Shown here piece after piece: positions 46,649 through 56,402 of a stretch of DNA of 64,000 nt; position 1 is the stretch's first letter, and each line of letters starts with the position of its first letter. Where the stretch lies: assembly GCA_026004615.1 (NCBI GenBank), contig BPJM01000005.1, forward strand, positions 64,477 to 128,476. The letters are read 5' to 3'. The stretch is from Planctomycetota bacterium (GTDB lineage: Bacteria; Planctomycetota; J058; J103). Under the pieces are notes generated by a model. The model ran no database searches and had not been told where the DNA came from. It saw only the letters and a program-made list of their open reading frames with translations. The position numbers and the translations under genes were made by a program.

Positions 46649-47671
46649 TCAGCGAAACGCCGGTGGCTGCGGCTGGCTGGCCTCCAGCCCGACCCAGGGC
46701 GTGTCCATGCCCGCGGCCAGCCAGGCACGGCCCATGAACGGGGTGTTGGTGGCGGCCCCGGGCCGGCCGGCGCGATCGATCGCGATCACGCCGGCGGTGC
46801 CGGCGCCGAACCGCCGCGCGGCGCCGGCGACCGCGGCGGCGCACGCCGCCTGCGCGCTCGCCCCCGCGCGCATCGCCTCGATGACCGCGCGCGCCAGCGA
46901 GATCTTGAGGATCGCTTCCCCGATCCCGGTGGCCGAAGCGGCGCCGGCCTCGTCGTCGGCCAGCAGCCCTGCTCCGATGATCGCCGAGTCTCCGACCCGC
47001 CCCGGCAGCTTGAGCCAGAGCCCCCCGGTGGAGACCGCGGCGGCGAGGCGCCCGCCGGCATCGATCGCGACCGCACCCACGGTGTCGGCAGCACCCGTCG
47101 GCGCCCGCCCCGGCTCGCCGGCGGCGGGCGCGGGGGGCGGCAGATCGTCCTCGGCGCCGGTCGCGAGCAGCGCTCGCAGGCGCGCGCTCGGACGCGCGGG
47201 CCTGGCCTGGCGTGCCGCGCGCAGCTGCTCCCAGCGCGCGCGCTGCTCGGCGGGTGGCTCGGCAGCGAGCGGCTCGAGCCCCAGCGCGCGCGCCAGTCGC
47301 TCCGCGCCCTCCGCCACCAGCAGCACGTGGTCGGTCCGCTCCAGGACCGCGCGTGCGAGCGTGACCGGGTGGAGCACCCCGCGCACCGCACCGCACGCGC
47401 CCGCCGCCAGATCGGCCCCACGCATCACGGCGGCATCACAGCTGATCTGTCCTTGCAGATCGAGGCTCGATCCCCGTCCGGCGTTGAATGCCCCGTCCGC
47501 TTCCATGGAGCGGACCGCCGCCTCGACCGCCGCCAGCGGCCCGCTTCCGGCCACCAGCTCCGCCATGCCCGCGTGGACCGCCGCCACCAGCCCGCGCCGG
47601 TAGCGCTCCAGCCGCTCGCCGGCGCGGCAGTTCTGCCCCGCCCCGCCGTGGACCAGGATGGCAGCCCGCAT
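46649..47671 (-). CDS. Isoaspartyl peptidase/L-asparaginase (Ntn hydrolase)
   Basis: 340 residues. MRAAILVHGGAGQNC, AFNAGRGSSLDLQGQISCDAAVM and the autocleavage site before GAADTVGAVAID (nucleophile Thr near residue 197) define the type 2 asparaginase family (isoaspartyl aminopeptidase). The precursor is cut before the Thr to give alpha and beta chains. Convergent with uvrA (36-base gap) and divergent from the GNAT gene. Substrate is probably isoaspartyl dipeptides, by family. Confidence 0.9.
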   Translation of the reverse strand: MRAAILVHGGAGQNCRAGERLERYRRGLVAAVHAGMAELVAGSGPLAAVEAAVRSMEADGAFNAGRGSSLDLQGQISCDAAVMRGADLAAGACGAVRGVLHPVTLARAVLERTDHVLLVAEGAERLARALGLEPLAAEPPAEQRARWEQLRAARQARPARPSARLRALLATGAEDDLPPPAPAAGEPGRAPTGAADTVGAVAIDAGGRLAAAVSTGGLWLKLPGRVGDSAIIGAGLLADDEAGAASATGIGEAILKISLARAVIEAMRAGASAQAACAAAVAGAARRFGAGTAGVIAIDRAGRPGAATNTPFMGRAWLAAGMDTPWVGLEASQPQPPAFR

Positions 47672-47753
47672 CTTCGTCTTGCCCTCCGCCTGCCGGTGCG
47701 CACCGCGGTGTCCAGCCTACGATACCAGTTCCCCTGGCGCCCGGCAGTCGCCC

Positions 47754-47782
47754 TTTCGGCGGGTCGCGGCGTGGATTAGACT
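47754..47782 (+). promoter_or_regulatory. Candidate promoter placing transcription start at the GNAT start codon
   Basis: TTTCGG at 47754-47759, 17-base spacer, TAGACT at 47777-47782; the ATG at 47790 follows after 7 bases, so the mRNA would be leaderless or nearly so. No ribosome site is seen. Confidence 0.45.
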
Positions 47783-47789
47783 CCTCTTC

Positions 47790-48668
47790 ATGACACCGCT
47801 CGACGCAGCGCTACCCCCGGAGCAGCAGCCGCCCCAGGGACGCGGCTCGTACGTGATCCGGCTGCTCGCGACCGCCGAAGAGCTCGCCCCGTGCACGGCG
47901 TTGCAGAAGCTCGTCTGGGGCTATGCCGATCTGGACGTGGTTCCGGTCAACGAACTGGTCTCGGTGGCGAAGGCGGGCGGGATCGTGCTGGGGGCGTTCG
48001 CCGAGCCCGGTGCGGCGCAGGGCGGCCGCCCCGGCGCGCCGGGCGGGCTGGTCGGCTTCTGTTTCGGCCTGCTCGCGCGCGAGCCGGCCACGGGCCGGCT
48101 CTATCACTTCTCGCGCATGCTGGCGGTGCACCCCGCCTGGCGCGGCGCCGGCCTGGGGACCGCGCTGAAGCAGGCGCAGCGCGCCGCCGCGCTGGCGCAG
48201 GGACTGGACACCATGCGGTGGACCTTCGATCCGCTGCGGGCGGACAACGCAGCGTTCAACCTCGCGCGCCTGGGCGCCGTCGGCGTCGCCTACCACCGCG
48301 ACCTGTACGGGGCCGCGACCTCCAGCCCGCTGCACCTGGCCGGCACCGACCGGCTGGAGGTGCGCTGGCGGTTGGACCGCGAGCGGCCGGCGCTGTCCAG
48401 CCCGGGCACAGGCCGCATGCCCGGTGGCGGGGGTGCGGGCACGGCGCTCTGGTGCGTGCCGGTGCCGGCGGAGGTGGAGGCGCTGGCGGCGCGCGGTCGC
48501 GAGGCGGTGCGCGCGGAACGGCTGCGGTTGCGCGCCGCGATCGAGCAGGCGCTCGCCCGCGGCCTGGTGGCGGTGGGCTTCGTGCGGCGCGGCGAGACCG
48601 GCCCGGACGGACAGCCGGGTCCGGCCTATCTCTTCGGCCCCGATCCCTTCGCGGAGCCGGTCCCATGA
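47790..48668 (+). CDS. Predicted GNAT-superfamily acetyltransferase (COG3375 type)
   Basis: 292 residues. Resembles a long GNAT family: LQKLVWGYADLDVVPVNELV, GLVGFCFGLLA, YHFSRMLAVHPAWRGAGLGTALKQAQRAAAL (acetyl-CoA loop RGAGLG), MRWTFDPLRADNAAFNLARLGAV, then DRLEVRWRLDRE. The N-terminal DVVPVN and the DPLxxxNAxFN motif are hallmarks of this uncharacterised family. Overlaps nadB by 4 bases (ATGA), so coupled. The substrate is unknown; coupling with NAD synthesis is seen only as gene order here. Confidence 0.8.
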   Translation: MTPLDAALPPEQQPPQGRGSYVIRLLATAEELAPCTALQKLVWGYADLDVVPVNELVSVAKAGGIVLGAFAEPGAAQGGRPGAPGGLVGFCFGLLAREPATGRLYHFSRMLAVHPAWRGAGLGTALKQAQRAAALAQGLDTMRWTFDPLRADNAAFNLARLGAVGVAYHRDLYGAATSSPLHLAGTDRLEVRWRLDRERPALSSPGTGRMPGGGGAGTALWCVPVPAEVEALAARGREAVRAERLRLRAAIEQALARGLVAVGFVRRGETGPDGQPGPAYLFGPDPFAEPVP

Positions 48669-50298
48669 TCCCCCGCCCGCTGCCGCTCCGCCGCTATCTG
48701 ACCAGCTTCGCGACCGAGGCGCTGCCCCAGCGCTTCACCGACGTGCTGGTGATCGGCAGCGGCATCGCGGGGCTCGCCGCGGCGTGCGCCGCCGCGGAGC
48801 GCTGCCGCGTGCTGCTGGTGAGCAAGGGCGCGCTGCTCGGGGGGAGCACCGCCTGGGCGCAGGGCGGCATCGCCGCCGCGGTCGGTCCCGATGATTCGGT
48901 CGAGCAGCACGTGCGCGACACCCTGGAGGCGGGCGCCGGGCTGTGCGAGGAGGCGGTGGTCCGTGCGGTGGTGGGGGGAGGGAGTGGCGGCGGTCCACTG
49001 GCTGGCGGAGCTCGGCGCCCGCTTCGACCGCGCGCCGTCGGGGAGCTGGGCGCTCGCGCGCGAGGGGGGACACCTGCGGGCGCGGGTGCTGCACGCCGAG
49101 GGCGATCGCACCGGGCGCGAGGTAGCGCGCGCACTGCTGGCGGCGGTACGCGCGCAGCCCCGCGTGCAGTTGCTGGAGCAGACCTTCGCGATCGACGTGT
49201 TGACCGCGGAGGAAGGTTGCTGCGGCGCGCTGCTGGCCCATCCCCAGCACGGCCGCGAGGTGGTCTGGGCGCATGCAGTGGTGCTGGCGACGGGCGGTGC
49301 TGGCCAGCTGTTCCGCGAGACGACCAACCCGCCGGAGGCGACCGGCGACGGGGTGGCGATGGCCTTGCGCGCCGGGGCGGTGCTGGCCGACCTGGAGTTC
49401 GTCCAGTTCCACCCGACGACGCTCTATGTCGCGGGCGCTAGCCGCGCGTTGATCACCGAGGCGGTGCGGGGCGAGGGCGGGCGGCTGGTGGACCGCCAGG
49501 GCCGCCGCTTCATGCCCGAGGTCCATCCGCTGGCCGAGCTGGCGCCCCGCGACATCGTCGCCCGCGCGATCATGCGGCGCATGCGCGAGAGCGGCGACAC
49601 CCAGGTCTACCTCGACGTGACGCATCTGGACGCGGCCCACTTCCGCCGCCGTTTCCCCCGGGATCGCGGCGCTGTGCGACGCCTTCGACATCGACTTCGC
49701 GCACGAGCCGATCCCGGTTCGCCCTACCGCGCACTACCTGATCGGCGGCATCGAGGCGGATCTCGACGGCCGGACCGCGGTGCCGCGCCTGCTCGCCTGC
49801 GGGGAGTGCGCGTGCACGGGCTTTCACGGCGCCAACCGGCTCGGCTCCAACTCGCTGCTGGAGGGCGTGGTGGTGGGGCGGCGGGCGGGAGCGGAGGCGG
49901 CGCGGTTGGCGGCCGCGGCGGGCGGGCCGCCGCGGCCGGTAGCGATCGAGCACGCGGTCGAGCCCGAGCATCACCACCCGATCGACATCGACGATCTGAC
50001 CCGTTCCCTGCGCGCCGCGGCCTGGTTCGGACTCGGCGTCGAGCGCGAGGCGGCCGGTCTGGCGGAGGTCAGGCGGCGGCTGCGGCGCTGGATCGGCTAC
50101 GCGCTGGACGGCGAGCTGGACTGCCCCCGCGGCTGGGAGCTGCAGAACATGCTGGTGCTGGCGCTCGGCGTGGCACGCCAGGCGGAGTTGCGGACCGAAT
50201 CGCGCGGCGTGCACTATCGTCTGGATCATCCCGAGCGCGACGACGCGCGCTGGCGCGTGCACAGCCGGATCCGCCTGGAGGATCTGAGGGGGCTCTAG
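48665..50298 (+). CDS. nadB: L-aspartate oxidase (two frame breaks)
   Basis: About 543 residues once one extra G near 48972 and one extra C near 49663 are ignored; 1634 minus 2 gives a whole number of codons. FAD site VIGSGIAGLAAACAAAE, SKGALLGGSTAWAQGGIAA, ATGGAGQLFRETTNPPEATGDGVAMA, EFVQFHPTTL, EAVRGEGGRLV and CGECACTGFHGANRLGSNSLLE place it with L-aspartate oxidase rather than succinate dehydrogenase. It begins de novo NAD synthesis with NadA, which is not in the window. Both breaks fall in runs of G or C and so look like sequencing errors. Confidence 0.88.
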
Positions 50299-50341
50299 CC
50301 CGGGGGGGCCGCCCGGCGCCAGCTGTCGGGGCATCCTGGCG

Positions 50342-50369
50342 TTGACAGCGCCGGCGCGCGCCCCATACT
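50342..50369 (+). promoter_or_regulatory. sigma70-type promoter of the acyl-CoA synthetase gene
   Basis: Perfect TTGACA at 50342-50347, 16-base spacer, CATACT at 50364-50369; leader of about 50 bases with GGGAGAG before ATG 50426. Confidence 0.65.
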
Positions 50370-50425
50370 GGGGTCGCGGAGGAGCTGGCTGGCGCGGCGG
50401 CAGCCGCGAGGGCGGGAGAGCGCTC

Positions 50426-52256
50426 ATGGAGCACGTGAAGTTCCAGACGCTGGTCGACATGCAGGAGAAGGCCTGCCAGCGCTACGCCGACAACCGGCTG
50501 TTCGGCACCCGGCGCGGCGGCCGCTACGAGTGGATGTCCTACCGCGAGTTCGCCGGGCAGGTGGATCGCTTCCGCGCGGCGCTGGCCGCGCTCGGGGTCC
50601 GGCGCGGCGACAAGGTGGCGGTGATCGCCAACAACCGGGTCGAATGGGCGGTCGGCGCCTACGCCACCTACGGGCTCGGGGCCCACTACGTCCCCATGTA
50701 CGAGGCCCAGCTGCCCAAGGAGTGGAGATTCATCCTCGAGGACTCGGGGGCGGTGGTGCTGCTGGTCTCCAGCGAGGAGATCTACGACCGCACCAAGGGC
50801 TTCGCCGGCAAGGTGGGCCAGCTGCGCGAGGTGATCTGCATGGACGCACCCGCCAGCGCCCCCTACTCCTGGCAGTGCCACATGGCGCCGGGTGCGCACG
50901 AGCCGGTGCCGAGCATCCAGCCCGATCCCGAGGAGGTCGCCGGCCTGATCTACACCTCGGGCACCACCGGCGAGCCCAAGGGCGTGGTGCTCAGCCATGC
51001 CAACATCGTCTCGAACATCAACGCGGTGCACGAGTGCTTCCCGATCTACGATTCCGACGTCAGCCTGAGCTTCTTGCCGTGGGCGCACTCCTTCGGCCAG
51101 ACGTGCGAGCTGCACGTGTTGCTGAGCTACGGGGCAGCGATCGGACTGGCGGAGAGCGTGCAGACGCTGGTGCAGAACCTGGGCGAGGTGCAGCCGACGA
51201 TCCTGTTCAGCGTGCCCCGCATCTTCAACCGCATCTACGACGGGTTGCACAAGCGGATGGAGGAGGAGGGCGGGACTGCGCAAGAAGCTCTTCTACCATG
51301 CGCTGGGGGTGGCGCGGGCGCGCCGCGAGCTGGCCGCGCGGGGGCGGCGCAGCCTGTGGCTGGAGCTGCAGCACGCGCTGCTCGACCGGCTGGTGTTCGC
51401 CAAGGTGCGGGCGCGGCTGGGCGGGCGGCTGCGCTTCACGATCAGTGGCGGCGCGGCCCTGTCGCGCGAGGTGGCGGAGTTCATCTCCGACGTCGGGATC
51501 CAGGTCTACGAGGGCTACGGGCTGACGGAGACCTCGCCCATCGTGAGCACCAACCGGCCCGGCGCGGTGCGCATCGGTACGGTGGGCAAGCCGATTCCGG
51601 GGGTCGAGGTGCTGATCCTGGACGAGGAGCAGCGGCCGCTGCCGCAGGGCGAGGACGGGGAGATCTGCGTGATCGGCCCCAACATCATGCAGGGCTACCA
51701 CAATCGGCCCGAGGCGACGGCCGAGGTGATCTTCGAGTACGAGGGCCGGCGCTGCTTCCGCACCGGGGATATGGGCCACCTCGACCCGGACGGGTTCCTG
51801 GTGATCACCGGGCGCATCAAGGAGCAGTACAAGCTGGAGAACGGCAAGTACGTGGTGCCGGCGCCGCTGGAGGAGAAGCTCAAGCTGAGCGGCCTGATCA
51901 ACCAGGCGTTCATCTACGGCGACAACAAACCGTACAACGTGGCGCTGGTGGTGCCGGACGAGGAGGCGGTGCGCAAGTGGGCGCGCCAGCGCGGGCTGCC
52001 CGGTGCCGACGGTCCGTTCGCCGAGCTGATCCAGCGCCCCGAGGTGCACGCGCGCATCGGCGAGGAGCTGCAGCGCTTCGCGCAGGACTTCAAGGGCTAC
52101 GAGCGGCCGCAGCGCTGGGCGCTGATCGCCGAGGAGTTCAGCACCGACAACGACCTGCTCACCCCGACGCTCAAGATCAAGCGACGCAATATCATCAAGC
52201 GCTACCAGGAGCTGATCGAGAGGCTGTACAGCGAGGAGCCCGCGCGCGCCGCCTAG
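50426..52256 (+). CDS. Long-chain acyl-CoA synthetase (AMP-forming; one frame break)
   Basis: 609 residues once one extra G near 51277 is ignored. Motifs in order: YTSGTTGEPKGVVLSH (P loop), FLPWAHSFGQTCE, YEGYGLTETSPIVS, GEICVIGPNIMQGYHN, FRTGDMGHLDPDGFLVITGRIKEQYKLENGKYV and, near the end, LLTPTLKIKRRNIIKRY, which holds the catalytic Lys. This matches the bacterial long-chain fatty-acid-CoA ligase type (FadD15-like). Activates fatty acids to acyl-CoA at the membrane. A possible source of starter units for the type III PKS at 24.6 kb is only inference. The break is at a GGG run. Confidence 0.85.
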
Positions 52257-52328
52257 GCGCGTGGGGCGGTGGCGAGGCGGCGCTGCAGCGGCGACCGCCG
52301 CTGCAGCGCCAGACAGGGGCGCGGGCGC

Positions 52329-53987
52329 TCAGCCCGGCGGCGGTGCCGCGCCGGCTGTGCCCAGCGGCAGCGCGGGGCTGGCACAGATCGCCCGCAGCTG
52401 CGCCAGCCGCAGCGGCAGCTCGGCGAGCAGCGGCAGCCGCAACAGCCGCAGCGCCTGGACCTGGGCGCGATCCAGGTCGGCATCGGCGGGCCGCTCCCGA
52501 CCGGCGCGCACCGCCGCCAGGCGGGCTCCCACCAGCACCAGCACCAGCAGCGCCACCAGCCGCGCGCAGGCGTGCAGCCAGCTCGGGCACAAGGCGTAGT
52601 CCTTGCTGAAGACGACATCCTGCAGCAGGCGCCTGAGCCGCCGGTCGCACCGCGGCGCGGCGAGCGAAAGCGGCAGCGCCGCGGCGGCCCGGATGCGCTC
52701 GGCGGCGGGATCCCCGCGCGGCAGCGCCTGCAGTCCCTGGCCGCTGGCCTCCAGGTGGCAGAGCACCGCTGCTGCCCGGGCCGCCTCGATCCCTTCGCCG
52801 TGCTTGCGCAGCATCCCCGGATGGCCGCTGCGCAGGATCGTACGCTCGCACGCCGCGTACATCTCGCGCAGCAGCGCCGCCAGTGCCCCGAGGCCCGCCC
52901 GCCGCTCGCCGGCCGCCAGCGGCTCGGAGGCGTAGCGCGCCCGCGGCGGCACGGCGGCCACGGCCGCCAGCACCTGCTCGGGGCGTGCGGCGGGATCGTC
53001 GCTGTGCGCCACCGCCGCGAGCAGGTGCGCGTTCGCCGCCCGCAGGGCCAGCAGCGCCTCGGCGATCGTGCCGCATGGCTCGCCCAGCACCGCCACCACG
53101 TGCTGCTCGAACACCAGGAAGTAGGCGAAATCGATGGCGAGCGCCTCATCGAGCGCGATCTGGGGGTGGAAGAGCTGCCGGCTCGCCTGCTGTTCCAGCA
53201 GCGGCAGCAGGCGGCGCACCCGGTCGGGATAGCTCTCGCCGCCAAACGCGCTGGTGCCGTAGGTGTGGCACTCGGCGCGGTCGAAGGCGAACTTGGCCTC
53301 CAGCGTGAGCACCGCGGAGGTGGGGAACAGCTGGCACATGGCGGGCTTGTGCTCGGGTCCGTAGAGCGCGTGGATCCCGCAGCGGTTGTCCTCGAGCAGG
53401 AACACGCAGCCGCCGTGTTCGGCCTGCTGCAGGTGGTGCTCCAGCCCGCCGGGAGCGTCGGGGTTGGCGAAGGTGCGCACCGGGGGGCGCTCGCCCAGCG
53501 CCGGGAAGCGCTCTGCCAGGCGCTGCAGGCGCTGCAGCGCGGCGACGTCCTCGGGCCCCAGCGGCCCGAGCGCATAGCTGCGGCAGCAGTTGCCGCTCCG
53601 CTGGCAGGCGAAGCGGCCGCCCCGGAGCACCCGCCACGGCACCCGCGCCGCGTGCCCCGCCGGATCGCGGCGCGCCTGCTCCAGGCGCGCCAGCGCCCCG
53701 GGGTCGGTGTCCTCGGTGAGCCGCAGGTAGCGGGCCGACTGCAAGAGGCAGCGCACCGCCTCGAGCGAAGGCGGCGCCACCGCGCCGCCGGAGGCGCTGG
53801 CCAGCGCGTGGTGCACGGCCTCGGCGTCCCGCGTGCCGTCGAGCAGCGGCAGCGCCGCCTGCTGCCACGGCTCGCGCAGCGGCAGGGCATTGCCGCTGTG
53901 CGGATCGTACAGGCGCGGCGGCGCGCCCGGCCGCTCGGGCGGGCGCAGCACCAGTCCCGCGCGCAGCCGCGGTCGATAGCCCGGCAT
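52329..53987 (-). CDS. Large cysteine-cluster protein (YkgJ/FliB-like core)
   Basis: 552 residues from ATG 53987, after GGGAGGG. After 130 residues the core reads FACQRSGNCCRSY, then CVFLLEDNRCGIHALYGPEHKPAMCQLFP: paired and clustered Cys as in the putative zinc- or iron-chelating YkgJ/FliB group. The rest is helical, and a membrane-like stretch (ARLVALLVLVLVGARLAAV) sits near the C-terminus. It is much longer than usual YkgJ proteins, so it may be a multidomain relative. Second of three cysteine-cluster genes in the window. Metal binding is expected from the family; function unknown. Confidence 0.7.
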   Translation of the reverse strand: MPGYRPRLRAGLVLRPPERPGAPPRLYDPHSGNALPLREPWQQAALPLLDGTRDAEAVHHALASASGGAVAPPSLEAVRCLLQSARYLRLTEDTDPGALARLEQARRDPAGHAARVPWRVLRGGRFACQRSGNCCRSYALGPLGPEDVAALQRLQRLAERFPALGERPPVRTFANPDAPGGLEHHLQQAEHGGCVFLLEDNRCGIHALYGPEHKPAMCQLFPTSAVLTLEAKFAFDRAECHTYGTSAFGGESYPDRVRRLLPLLEQQASRQLFHPQIALDEALAIDFAYFLVFEQHVVAVLGEPCGTIAEALLALRAANAHLLAAVAHSDDPAARPEQVLAAVAAVPPRARYASEPLAAGERRAGLGALAALLREMYAACERTILRSGHPGMLRKHGEGIEAARAAAVLCHLEASGQGLQALPRGDPAAERIRAAAALPLSLAAPRCDRRLRRLLQDVVFSKDYALCPSWLHACARLVALLVLVLVGARLAAVRAGRERPADADLDRAQVQALRLLRLPLLAELPLRLAQLRAICASPALPLGTAGAAPPPG

Positions 53988-54052
53988 CCCTCCCTGCCCA
54001 CTCGCGCTCGGCCCCCGGCACCATCGTACACGGCCGGCCGTCTGCGCCACGC

Positions 54053-54081
54053 TTGACACCGCCGGGCCGGTCCGCTCAGAT
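54053..54081 (+). promoter_or_regulatory. Candidate promoter placing transcription start at the MepA-like start codon
   Basis: TTGACA at 54053-54058, 17-base spacer, TCAGAT at 54076-54081, then 7 bases to the ATG at 54089. A good -35, a moderate -10 and no ribosome site suggest a leaderless mRNA. Confidence 0.5.
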
Positions 54082-54088
54082 CGCGCCC

Positions 54089-55750
54089 ATGGATCTGCCG
54101 GCCGAGCCGGAGGGGGCGGCAGCGCGCGGCGGCCAGGGCGGCGAGGCCGGCCAGCCGGCGGCGCGTGATGGCGGGTGGCGCACGTGGTGGGTGCTCGGGC
54201 TGCACGCGCTGGTGATCGCACACCTGTGCGCCGAGATCGCGTATACGGGTACCATGGTGCTGGTCGTACTGGCGCCGCCCGACGGCGGGATCGGCCCGCT
54301 GGGGGCGCGGGCGCGCGCGATCCCGTGGGAGGAGATGGTGACGCGCCGCATGTATGCGCTGGAGTGCTGGGTGGCGACGGCGGGCCTGGCCGTGTATCTG
54401 GCGGTGACCGAGATCGGACCGCGCCTGTGGCGGGCGCGCGATGCCAGGCGGGGGGCTGGATCGAGCGCTGCCGGCGCGGGCGGGGCCGGTGTCCTCGCGG
54501 TACTGCTCGTGCTCGCCCTGGCCATGGCCGCGGGCGCGCAGCAGCCCGGCGGTGCGGCTGCCGGCGATGGGCTGTCCCCGGCGGGCTTCATCGAGATGCC
54601 GCCTGCGACCGACGGCAGCTACACGCTGGCCAGCGGGCCCGGCAGCGGCCGGCACTGGGGCCGACCGGAGACGATCCGCTTCCTGATCCTGGCGGCGCGC
54701 GAGTGGGCGCGGCGCCACCCGGACGGTCCCCGACTGCACATCGGGGATATCAGCCGCCCGGACGGCGGGCCGTTCCCACCGCACAAGACGCACCGCGACG
54801 GGCTGGCGATCGACCTGTTCACGCGGCCGCGCAACATCTGCCACGTGGACTGGCCGGAACAGAACCTGACCATCGAGCTGGCGGAGCTGCTCGAGGAGCT
54901 GGGGGCGCGGCAGATCCTCTACAACGGCGAGCAGGCGGGGCAAGCGGTCCGCATCGTCGAACCCTATCCCAAGCACGACGATCACTTCCACGTCGTCGTC
55001 GATCCGCGGCGCGTGCCCGCCGCCCTGGGCCCGGTGCTGATGGCGGCGCCGGCGCTCAAGGACGGCGGGGCGGTGGGACCGGCCGCCTTCGGGCCGCCAG
55101 GCCAGCGCCCGCCGCGGGCGGCGGGCGGCCCGGCCGGAGCGGCGCCAGCCGGGGGGCTGCGGCTGGAGTGGCGTTACCTCGGCGAGGCGAGCGGCTGGCA
55201 GCAGAGCTATCGGGTCGAGCTGGAAGCGGTGGCCACAGCGGGCGAGGGGGCGCTCCGGTTCGACTCCGATGAGGTGCGCTCGCGGCGCACCTGGCACCTG
55301 GTCGAGGGCGAGTTCCGCCACGGCATGCGGCTGCGCTGGCGGGTCGAGGTCACCGGGGTGGACGGCAGCCGCCAGGATACCGGCTGGCAGGCGGTACGGC
55401 TGGACTTCGAGCCCCCGCGGCTGAGCGCGCTCGGGGCGCGGCTGCCCGAGGACGGCAGCGGGGAGGGCGCCGGGGCGGGCGATGGTGCCGGGGCGGCGGT
55501 GCTCCCCGCGGGCAGCAGGCCCGAGTTCCGCTGGCGCTACCAGGACGAGGCGCCCCAGCGCAGCTGGCGGATCGAGCTGCGGCGGCCGCGGGCGCGCCGC
55601 GGTGCGGTGCTGGCCCAGGGACTCGGCGCAGCCGAGCGGGCGCGCTCGGAGCACCCGCTGCCGCCGGGCACCTACGAATGGCGCGTCGCTGCCACCGATG
55701 CGGCCGGTAACGAGGCGAGCTCGGACTGGGTGCGGCTCGAGGTGCGCTAG
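54089..55750 (+). CDS. Membrane-linked MepA-like murein endopeptidase with C-terminal beta domains
   Basis: 553 residues. Residues about 28-125 carry two membrane segments (VLGLHALVIAHLCAEIAYTG, ALECWVATAGLAVYLAV) and a third (VLAVLLVLALAMAAG) resembles the signal peptide of a second protein. Then the peptidase domain: SGRHWGRPETIRFL, HIGDISRPDGGPFPPHKTHRDGLAIDLF and DDHFHVVVD. The HxxHRDGLxxD and HFH pattern matches the LAS-type M74/MepA zinc endopeptidases that cut murein cross-links. Two beta-sandwich units (WRYLGEASGWQQSYRVEL, FRWRYQDEAPQRSWRIEL) follow. The fusion of a membrane region to a peptidase is unusual and could be two genes joined by an error near 54470-54500. Confidence 0.75.
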   Translation: MDLPAEPEGAAARGGQGGEAGQPAARDGGWRTWWVLGLHALVIAHLCAEIAYTGTMVLVVLAPPDGGIGPLGARARAIPWEEMVTRRMYALECWVATAGLAVYLAVTEIGPRLWRARDARRGAGSSAAGAGGAGVLAVLLVLALAMAAGAQQPGGAAAGDGLSPAGFIEMPPATDGSYTLASGPGSGRHWGRPETIRFLILAAREWARRHPDGPRLHIGDISRPDGGPFPPHKTHRDGLAIDLFTRPRNICHVDWPEQNLTIELAELLEELGARQILYNGEQAGQAVRIVEPYPKHDDHFHVVVDPRRVPAALGPVLMAAPALKDGGAVGPAAFGPPGQRPPRAAGGPAGAAPAGGLRLEWRYLGEASGWQQSYRVELEAVATAGEGALRFDSDEVRSRRTWHLVEGEFRHGMRLRWRVEVTGVDGSRQDTGWQAVRLDFEPPRLSALGARLPEDGSGEGAGAGDGAGAAVLPAGSRPEFRWRYQDEAPQRSWRIELRRPRARRGAVLAQGLGAAERARSEHPLPPGTYEWRVAATDAAGNEASSDWVRLEVR

Positions 55751-55769
55751 CGAGCCGCCCCCGTCGCGC

Positions 55770-56384
55770 TCAGCCCCCTGCCAGCGGATAGCTCTCCAGG
55801 TCGGTGTAGAGCGGGCCCTGCGGGCGCAGCTCCGAACGCACCAGCACCAGCCGCTCCAGGCGAAAGGGCGGCGCCACCGGTGCAGCCACGGCCTGGAGCG
55901 CCGCGCGCAGTGGCGGCGGCAGGGCGCCGGCCGCGTGCCCCCGTGGACCTCGCCCGCGGCCACGGGCGGCCGGACCACCCCGCACCCGGCCGAGCGTCAC
56001 GTGTGGCAGCAGCGGGCGTCGCTCCGGGGCGAAGCCCAGCGGGGCGAGCGCGCGCTCGAGCGCGGCTGCGAGCTGACCCAGCGGCGCCGCAGGCTCGAGC
56101 GCGACATGGATCACGCGCGGCCGGCCGCGCGGCGGCAGCACCCCCAACCCTTGCGGCCGGAGCACCAGCGGCGCGCAGGCCGCCACCGCCGGCGCCAGCG
56201 CCGGACCGAGGGCGGCGGCGCGCGGCGGTTCGACCTCCCCGAGGAACCGCAGCGTCAGGTGCAGGTTCTCCGCTTCGACCCACTTCACCGCGCCCTGCGG
56301 GTCGTGCCGGCGCAGTGTTGCGAGCAGATCGGCCAGCGCTGCGGCGGCCGGTGGTTCGACCCGCGCGGCGATGAACAGGCGCAT
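55770..56384 (-). CDS. thpR: RNA 2',3'-cyclic phosphodiesterase
   Basis: 204 residues. Two HxTL-type motifs, LHLTLRFLG and LPHVTLGRV, plus the N-terminal MRLFIAARV, define the ThpR/LigT 2H phosphoesterase family, which opens 2',3'-cyclic phosphate ends of RNA. Lies 18 bases downstream of the PfkB-family gene, on the same strand. Confidence 0.9.
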   Translation of the reverse strand: MRLFIAARVEPPAAAALADLLATLRRHDPQGAVKWVEAENLHLTLRFLGEVEPPRAAALGPALAPAVAACAPLVLRPQGLGVLPPRGRPRVIHVALEPAAPLGQLAAALERALAPLGFAPERRPLLPHVTLGRVRGGPAARGRGRGPRGHAAGALPPPLRAALQAVAAPVAPPFRLERLVLVRSELRPQGPLYTDLESYPLAGG

Positions 56385-56402
56385 CGGAGGGCGCGCGGGC
56401 CG

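Noticed and set aside
52253..55978. A 1241-residue minus-strand open frame and other very long frames opposite known genes (for example 16309-20250, 60605-62860).
   Set aside because: High GC makes stop codons rare; these frames lie opposite genes with clear catalytic motifs and show Arg/Ala/Pro-rich nonsense composition.
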